Shown here: positions 1-5,058 of the stretch, piece after piece
Layout of the letters: every line of letters starts with the position of its first letter
How positions within the stretch are numbered: position 1 is the first letter of the stretch
From: an uncultured Ignavibacteria bacterium
Lineage (GTDB): Bacteria; Bacteroidota; Ignavibacteria; Kapaibacteriales; UBA2268
Assembly (NCBI GenBank): GCA_903911805.1
Contig: CAIWET010000376.1
Location: 1 to 7,482, forward strand
DNA length: 7,482 nucleotides
Direction: 5' to 3'
Notes under the pieces: model-generated
What the model was told of the DNA's origin: nothing
Seen by the model: only the letters and a program-made list of their open reading frames with translations
Databases searched by the model: none
Position numbers and translations under genes: made by a program

Positions 1-5
1 AAAAT

Positions 6-23
6 AATAACGTTTTCGTTATT
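6..23. other. Short perfect hairpin at the left edge
   Basis: A 7-base perfect inverted repeat (AATAACG / CGTTATT) encloses a TTTT loop. It is immediately followed by a second hairpin at 31-48. It could belong to the terminator of a gene lying to the left, or to the leader of the ATPase gene starting at 126. The stem is AT-rich and there is no clear T-run after it on the + strand, so I do not call it a terminator. On the other strand it is followed by ATTATTTT at the window edge. Confidence 0.4.
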
Positions 24-30
24 GCAGCCT

Positions 31-48
31 GCAGTCATACAAGACTGC
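31..48. other. Second short perfect hairpin, GCAGTC/GACTGC
   Basis: A 6-base perfect inverted repeat (31-36 and 43-48) encloses the loop ATACAA. It overlaps a tandem TGCAG (23-27 and 30-34). With the hairpin at 6-23 it makes a structured block of about 45 bases just upstream of the + strand gene. It may be the end of a transcription unit to the left, an operator-like site, or part of a dispersed repeat cut by the window edge. The sequence alone does not decide. Confidence 0.35.
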
Positions 49-76
49 CACTATGTATAAAGCAAAAAATGTTATT

Positions 77-84
77 TATTTTTG
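77..84 (+). promoter_or_regulatory. Possible Bacteroidota-type -7 element (TATTTTTG)
   Basis: TATTTTTG matches the TAnnTTTG pattern known for the -7 element of Bacteroidota promoters. It lies 41 bases before the ATG at 126 and would give a short leader for that start. No TTG-type -33 element is evident at the right distance upstream, and such a pattern arises easily by chance in AT-rich DNA. If it is real, the ATG at 69 could not be the start, because it would precede the transcript. Confidence 0.2.
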
Positions 85-125
85 TAAAGTGTAATTTTTA
101 TAATTTTAAAAACCTTCGGGAACTT

Positions 126-2351
126 ATGAATTTTGCAAGAAATAAGCAGCAAGAGGAAATTTGTCATAATATTGATTTTAACAATTTCAAAGAAAAAACT
201 AAAAGCATATTATTGATTAATGAACCGTTCGGAACGGGGAAAACGCATTTTATCAATAATTTGATAAATAAAATAGAAAAAGAGAAAATTGTAGATATTT
301 TGATTACTTTTCAAAATGAAGAAAAGGCATCATTTTTTACAGAAGTATTTGCAGGAACTAATATTAGATTTGTTAGCCATAGCGACCAGAGCGTATTGAG
401 CTTTAACGAAACTAATTTTAATTTCAATCAATTTAATGAAATTCTGAATGATTTAAAAAAGACCAATACTGAGCTTTTTTTGAGACTTACTAATTTTTTA
501 ATTTTGAAGTCATCGTCTCAATATTTTTCTTTTCAAAATTCTCATAAACCAGATAATGAAAAAGATATTTTAATTGAAGCAATCAGTGAGTTTATTCCGC
601 AAAAAGGAATTCAAAGATTAATTTTTGAATCCGGAAGAGTGGTAATCGAATCATTTATTGTTGATTTATTGAATACTTTTTATCCAATCAAAGATTCAAA
701 TACTCATTTAGAGGATTTTGTTGGCAAAGTACAAAAGCCAAATATAACCTTAATTTTGGATGATTATGAATCAATAGGATATTGCATCAATAAATGGTTA
801 ATTCACGATTTCTTCTATTATGCATTCAAAGCAAAATTAGAAGAATTTATTACTTATGATTTAAAAGGAATCAGCGGAGATTTAAAAGTAGCAGATTTCT
901 TTGATTTCAATTTTGTTATTTCTACTAGAGAGAAATTACAATCAGTAGAGAAATACAATGATATTCATCATTATGAAGATATAATCCATAGAATTGACTT
1001 CCCAAGTTTAACAAAGCCTGAAATTCTTGATTTTATTTACAAATCGCAAATTAATACAGCTGAAAATCAGTTCCCATTTGATAAATTCTCCAAAGGAAAT
1101 CTCTTTTTACTGAATTTATTAGTGGAGCAATACAGAAAATCAAATCAAGATCCAGATTTGAATTTTGTTATTAATAAAGCTTCTGATTTAATATTAGAAT
1201 TTCAATCGTCCGAGCATAAAGAATGGATAAAAGCAGCTTGTCATCTTGAAATAGTTGAAGAACAGGGCTTAAGATGCTTCCAACATATTGGTTCTGATTT
1301 CAGATTAGTATATGAATATATTAAATCTTGTTCAGATATTCTTGTTGAGTCTTCTTTGGCTAAAGGAATAATTGAAATTGATCCAATAGTAAAAGAATTT
1401 TTAAGAAAATCTTTGAAAATAGATTCGATACAAACATCTATTGAATATGAAAATATCGTAAAAAGTTATAATGATATTAAAGAAACTCTGAAAAGGCTTA
1501 AATACGAAGAACTAGAGGCAGTAAGGGATTTAACTTACTTCAGAAAAATCAATCTTGATATAACAACAGAAAGAGATATAGCTAATAATCTTGAAATTGT
1601 AAAAAAATTAAAAGAAAATTATCCAGAGTGGTTTATTTCAAACAAGCATTCAGTAAGTTTAAGTGCAAATGTATTGAGTGATTTGAAGAAATTCAATTTA
1701 ATGATTGACTTTGAAAATAAAAAAAGCAAAGAAGAAAAATCCAAAAAACTTTGGGAAGATTATTCTGATTATTTAAAAAGTGAATTAGTCGAAACTGATA
1801 AGCAAATTAGTACCTTAAGTTTGCAATCAAAAGATATTAATAAAGGTGTTGTAACCAATAAACAGCAATATGAAGACCACCAACGCGGTATAATGGAAAA
1901 GGAAAATAAATTAATTGAATTAAAAAAGAGATTATCTACTTTTTCTACAACAAAACCATTAACTGCAGCATTAACAAATATTGGATTAGCATTGTTGGTT
2001 ATAATTATTTCGTATGTTTTTCCTAAAATCTTTGAAAATATTGAAAATGAAAATTCAATTTTAGCAATTCAAATTATTTTATATCTTTTAGCTGCAATTT
2101 TCTTTGGATTTAGTGGAATATTTATTTACAAATTAATTCAAATTTATAAGAGTAATTCTATTATTACTGAGCTAACGCTTTATATCCAAAAAACTGAGGA
2201 AGAAAGAGCTTTACAGCAAGAAGAAATGCGCCGAATTAATCAGGAAAAAGAAATGATCCCTAGGAAAATAGATGACATTGGGATGCAAATTGCTAATCTG
2301 AGGGATAAGACAAAAATCTTGAATGAAAAGCTAAATGATATTTTTATTTAA
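126..2351 (+). CDS. STAND-type P-loop ATPase with coiled coils and a C-terminal two-helix membrane anchor
   Basis: The function is unknown; the protein is a P-loop NTPase that most resembles the STAND class (signalling switches such as MalT, NACHT and NB-ARC proteins). Numbering from the upstream ATG at 69 (760 residues), it shows Walker A EPFGTGKT (52-59), Walker B ITLILDDYE (226-234), a sensor-like ISTRE (284-288) and a KGNLFLL segment (342-348) like the G-x-P region of STAND proteins. A probable winged-helix region follows (about 383-449). Next come coiled-coil-like stretches (about 440-500 and 535-625), two hydrophobic helices (about 631-653 and 664-690) and a charged coiled-coil tail (699-756). 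The cytoplasmic ATPase would thus be tethered to the inner membrane by a hairpin. There is no signal peptide. I chose the ATG at 126 (MNFARNKQQ) because GGGA lies just upstream and the 19 preceding residues look non-conserved; 69 remains possible. The first Walker A residue is Glu instead of Gly or Ala. No effector domain of a known family is recognised. The gene is alone on its strand here. Confidence 0.85.
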   Translation: MNFARNKQQEEICHNIDFNNFKEKTKSILLINEPFGTGKTHFINNLINKIEKEKIVDILITFQNEEKASFFTEVFAGTNIRFVSHSDQSVLSFNETNFNFNQFNEILNDLKKTNTELFLRLTNFLILKSSSQYFSFQNSHKPDNEKDILIEAISEFIPQKGIQRLIFESGRVVIESFIVDLLNTFYPIKDSNTHLEDFVGKVQKPNITLILDDYESIGYCINKWLIHDFFYYAFKAKLEEFITYDLKGISGDLKVADFFDFNFVISTREKLQSVEKYNDIHHYEDIIHRIDFPSLTKPEILDFIYKSQINTAENQFPFDKFSKGNLFLLNLLVEQYRKSNQDPDLNFVINKASDLILEFQSSEHKEWIKAACHLEIVEEQGLRCFQHIGSDFRLVYEYIKSCSDILVESSLAKGIIEIDPIVKEFLRKSLKIDSIQTSIEYENIVKSYNDIKETLKRLKYEELEAVRDLTYFRKINLDITTERDIANNLEIVKKLKENYPEWFISNKHSVSLSANVLSDLKKFNLMIDFENKKSKEEKSKKLWEDYSDYLKSELVETDKQISTLSLQSKDINKGVVTNKQQYEDHQRGIMEKENKLIELKKRLSTFSTTKPLTAALTNIGLALLVIIISYVFPKIFENIENENSILAIQIILYLLAAIFFGFSGIFIYKLIQIYKSNSIITELTLYIQKTEEERALQQEEMRRINQEKEMIPRKIDDIGMQIANLRDKTKILNEKLNDIFI

Positions 2352-2390
2352 ATTTAATATTTCAATAAAAAAATAGGCTTCTTATCAAAA

Positions 2391-2471
2391 TGTCATTTCG
2401 AACGAAGTGAGAAATCTAGATACCTTCGAAGTTGTAGATTATCTGGATTCTTCGCTTTGCTCAGAATGACT
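2391..2471. repeat. 81-base imperfect palindrome, probable dispersed intergenic repeat
   Basis: The left arm (2391-2422, beginning TGTCATTTCGAACGAAGTGA) pairs with the right arm (2440-2471, ending GCTCAGAATGACT) at 23 of 32 positions. Most mismatches are transitions that would allow G-U pairs in RNA. The 17-base centre contains TTCGAA. It lies between two converging genes, where it may act as a bidirectional transcription end. On the - strand, a T7 run follows it about 14 bases further on. The arm sequence resembles repeats I associate with Bacteroidota and Ignavibacteria genomes, but the copy number cannot be checked here. Confidence 0.65.
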
Positions 2472-2485
2472 AAACATTAATCATT

Positions 2486-2544
2486 TTGTGATTTTGAAAC
2501 AACTTCATTTTTTTGATTGAAAATAGAATAGTTGTGATTTGAAA
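2486..2544. repeat. Imperfect short direct repeat in the intergenic gap
   Basis: TTGTGATTTTGAAA (2486-2499) recurs as TTGTGATTTGAAA (2532-2544), differing by one T. Between and across the copies, ACAACT (2499-2504) and AGTTGT (2530-2535) form a 6-base inverted repeat around a 25-base loop. It may be a remnant of a duplication or chance in AT-rich sequence. No function is evident. Confidence 0.3.
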
Positions 2545-2569
2545 GTATGAATTTTTTACTTAAAGATTC

Positions 2570-4054
2570 TTAACTTAATTTTTTATTCCTGCTGAACATT
2601 GTTTTAATTCTTGTTATATCATTAATTGATATAATTTTAAATGCTACTAAACCACCACAATAAGCAATCATTATTAAAGTTTTAAAGAAAAACTTCATCA
2701 TTATAGTTAAATTAGATGGCACTAATGTATTAATCCAATAGAATGCTGCAGTTATAGCCATTACTTTGCCCACAGCGATCCAATTGTATTTGATTGGATA
2801 AATTCTCTGCAAGAAATAATAAATCACTCCAGCAGCAATAACATACGAAAATAGGGTAGCCCAAGCAGCTCCCTGATATCCAAATACTGGAACTAAAGTA
2901 TAATTGAGTATAATTTTTGAAACTGCTGCAATTCCAATTGAGATTGGTAAATACTTTGTTTGCTTTTCAATATGAAATCCAGCTGCTAGATTTGCATAAA
3001 TTCCATTAAAAAAGTAACCAAATAGAATTATAGGAATAATGAACATTCCTTCGTAATATGCAGGATTAACAAATCTTCCTCCTACAAATGGCATTCGGGC
3101 AATAATATCCATATAACAAACTGTAATCATAAAAACGAATCCAGCTGCTAAAGTGAAATAATTTAAAACTTTAGCGAATAATTCTTTGGCATCTTTATCT
3201 TCCCTATGATTCAGATAAAATGGTTTCCACGCGTATTCAAATACAGCAACAGTAAGCATCATTGTAATTCCAAGACGAAATCCAAGACTGTAATTCGCAA
3301 ATTCATTTACCGAAACGAGTGATTTTAAAATTGGTCTATCAACTACTTGAAGTAGGATAGCAGATAAACTCGCTGGAACAGTCGGAAAACCAAATAACAT
3401 CATCTCTTTGAAAAGTTTTAAATCAATCTTCCAAGAGAAATATTTAAAGATCTCAGGCAAAAAGATAAAAACTCCAATTAAATTTGTTATAACTTGAGAA
3501 ATTAAAACTCCTTTTGCACCAGTTTTAAATACAACAACTAAAACAATATTTAAAGTTACAGCAATAATAATCAGGAAAAATCTGGTATAAGCGAATCTTT
3601 TTGCTCTTCTTGTCATTCTAAGAAGTGCATAAGGCACCATCACCATAGCATCAAACAATGAGATAAGCAATGCCATCAGGAATATATAATTCCTGTCGGG
3701 TAAGTCAGTTACCATTGGCGAAAAGAAATCGCCAAAAACTAATAAAATTACAATCGTTGTTGCCGCAAGTCCAACAATAGAGAAATAGGAATGTGTAAAT
3801 ACTTTTTTGTTATTCTCAAAATTATCAGATTTGAAAAAACGCATAAAAGCTGGTTCCATACCAAAAGAAAACACCACATTTATGATTGCAATGAGTGCAA
3901 AAATATTTGTAATATCCCCAAATTCCTGTTTAGATAAATAATTGGTATAAAGAGGCGTTAAAAGGAAGGTAAGAAACCTTCCGATTATCGTAAAACTGCC
4001 GTAAATCATAGTATCTCCGGCGAGAGATTTTATTCTGCTTTTGGTAGATGACAT
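2570..4054 (-). CDS. Wzx-like polysaccharide flippase (MOP/MATE superfamily)
   Basis: This is a 494-residue integral inner-membrane protein of the polysaccharide biosynthesis/flippase family. The family moves lipid-linked oligosaccharides or related lipid-linked precursors from the cytoplasmic to the periplasmic face. The N-terminus is typical: a basic start, then IYGSFTIIGRFLTFLLTPLYTNYLS with the family pattern of L-x-P-L-Y-T-x-Y-L followed by EFGD (about 17-47). About 14 hydrophobic helices can be drawn, roughly at 15-40, 47-72, 88-110, 122-144, 157-177, 182-201, 219-240, 254-275, 297-320, 337-358, 366-391, 394-415, 426-447 and 449-472. The VDRPIL segment (238-243) in the middle matches the conserved D-R of the family. 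Its ATG shares one base with the obgE stop codon (TAATG), so translation is probably coupled. No glycosyltransferase genes are nearby, so the substrate (O-antigen, capsule, exopolysaccharide or other) cannot be told. The length is normal for the family. Confidence 0.88.
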   Translation of the reverse strand: MSSTKSRIKSLAGDTMIYGSFTIIGRFLTFLLTPLYTNYLSKQEFGDITNIFALIAIINVVFSFGMEPAFMRFFKSDNFENNKKVFTHSYFSIVGLAATTIVILLVFGDFFSPMVTDLPDRNYIFLMALLISLFDAMVMVPYALLRMTRRAKRFAYTRFFLIIIAVTLNIVLVVVFKTGAKGVLISQVITNLIGVFIFLPEIFKYFSWKIDLKLFKEMMLFGFPTVPASLSAILLQVVDRPILKSLVSVNEFANYSLGFRLGITMMLTVAVFEYAWKPFYLNHREDKDAKELFAKVLNYFTLAAGFVFMITVCYMDIIARMPFVGGRFVNPAYYEGMFIIPIILFGYFFNGIYANLAAGFHIEKQTKYLPISIGIAAVSKIILNYTLVPVFGYQGAAWATLFSYVIAAGVIYYFLQRIYPIKYNWIAVGKVMAITAAFYWINTLVPSNLTIMMKFFFKTLIMIAYCGGLVAFKIISINDITRIKTMFSRNKKLS

Positions 4055-5055
4055 TAACTTACTTTTGGTTGGCTAATTAGATTCCAAACCTTCATTTTAA
4101 GCTCTTGAATATTCATATTGGCAACTGCTGAAATCATCATTGGCTCAATTTTGTCTGTTGTGAATTTAGTTTTCATCAACTTTTTGTATTGAGTAGGATC
4201 AAGGCAATCCACTTTGCTAATGCAAATTATAATTTGTTTCTTTAAAATTTTTGGATTGAATTTCTTTAATTCATTTTTCAAAATTTTGAAGTCACTTTTA
4301 ACATCTTCTGATGTTGCATCTAATAAAAATATTAGAAGTTTTGTTCTTTCTACGTGCCTTAAGAACTGGATGCCGAGACCCTTGCCGTCAGAAGCTCCTT
4401 CAATTAATCCGGGAATATCAGCAACAGTATAATTCATATGGTCGCCAATTTGGACAATTCCGAGATTTGGAATTAATGTAGTAAATGGATAATCTGCAAT
4501 TTTTGGCTTCGCAGCAGAAATAACTGAAATTAGAGTAGATTTTCCTGCATTAGGAAATCCAACTAATCCTACATCAGCAATTAGTTTTAATTCTAATTTA
4601 ACTTCAAGCTCTTGTCCAGGAGTACCTTCGTCAGCATATCTTGGAGCTTGATTAGTAGGAGTGCAAAATTCCGAGTTTCCTCTGCCGCCTCTTCCAGATC
4701 TAGCAACAATTGCTGATTCATATGGTTCAACCAAATCTGCAACCAAATCATCTGTTAGAATTTCTTTAATAAGGGTACCACAAGGAACCTTAATAATTAA
4801 GTCTTCAGCTGAGCGACCAGTGCAATTATATTTTTCACCTGGGCCTCCATCTTTAGCTTTATAAACTCTTTTATAATGAAAATCAAGTAAAGTCGAAAGT
4901 TGTGGATCAGTCTGAAAAATAACATTTCCACCATTTCCTCCAGAGCCACCATCTGGTCCACCTTTGGGAACGCCCTTTTCTCTTCTAAAACTAACGTGTC
5001 CTCTGCCACCATCACCTGCTTTTACGTAAATCTTCGCGTGATCTATAAAATTCAT
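4054..5055 (-). CDS. obgE: Obg/CgtA GTPase, ribosome assembly and stress regulator
   Basis: This conserved essential GTPase binds the 50S subunit, aids its late assembly and responds to guanine nucleotides, including ppGpp in species studied. The 333 residues comprise the Gly-rich Obg domain (about 1-157; KAGDGGRGHVSFRREKGVPK, then a GG-rich run at 32-43) and a G domain (about 160-329). The G domain has G1 GFPNAGKS (166-173), G2 region YPFTT (189-193), G3 DIPG (213-216), G4 SKVD (280-283) and G5 SAV (309-311). G4 has Ser where most GTPases have Asn; as I recall, Bacteroidota-type Obg proteins often vary here. The protein ends soon after the G domain, so the C-terminal OCT domain of some Firmicute Obg proteins is absent; E. 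coli ObgE is longer (390) through a different acidic tail. The start MNFIDHAKIYVKAGDGG matches the family exactly. It follows the acidic-protein gene by 3 bases and overlaps the flippase start by 1, with no Shine-Dalgarno sequence, which suggests translational coupling. Confidence 0.97.
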   Translation of the reverse strand: MNFIDHAKIYVKAGDGGRGHVSFRREKGVPKGGPDGGSGGNGGNVIFQTDPQLSTLLDFHYKRVYKAKDGGPGEKYNCTGRSAEDLIIKVPCGTLIKEILTDDLVADLVEPYESAIVARSGRGGRGNSEFCTPTNQAPRYADEGTPGQELEVKLELKLIADVGLVGFPNAGKSTLISVISAAKPKIADYPFTTLIPNLGIVQIGDHMNYTVADIPGLIEGASDGKGLGIQFLRHVERTKLLIFLLDATSEDVKSDFKILKNELKKFNPKILKKQIIICISKVDCLDPTQYKKLMKTKFTTDKIEPMMISAVANMNIQELKMKVWNLISQPKVS

Positions 5056-5058
5056 TGT

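Noticed and set aside
69..125. The ATG at 69 as start of the ATPase gene
   Set aside because: Not excluded, but it would add a 19-residue AT-driven N-terminus with no visible motif, and the ATG at 126 has GGGA just upstream and a more usual distance to the P-loop. The choice does not affect the domain calls.
126..2351. A complete known antiphage system of the Avs type
   Set aside because: There is a STAND-like ATPase core, but no recognisable N-terminal nuclease or other effector, no typical repeat sensor domain, and no defence gene beside it.
2391..2471. Palindrome as a classical intrinsic terminator
   Set aside because: The stem is long and imperfect, and no T-run follows directly on either strand (the T7 run on the - strand is about 14 bases away). 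A terminator role is possible but a repeat element explains the structure better.
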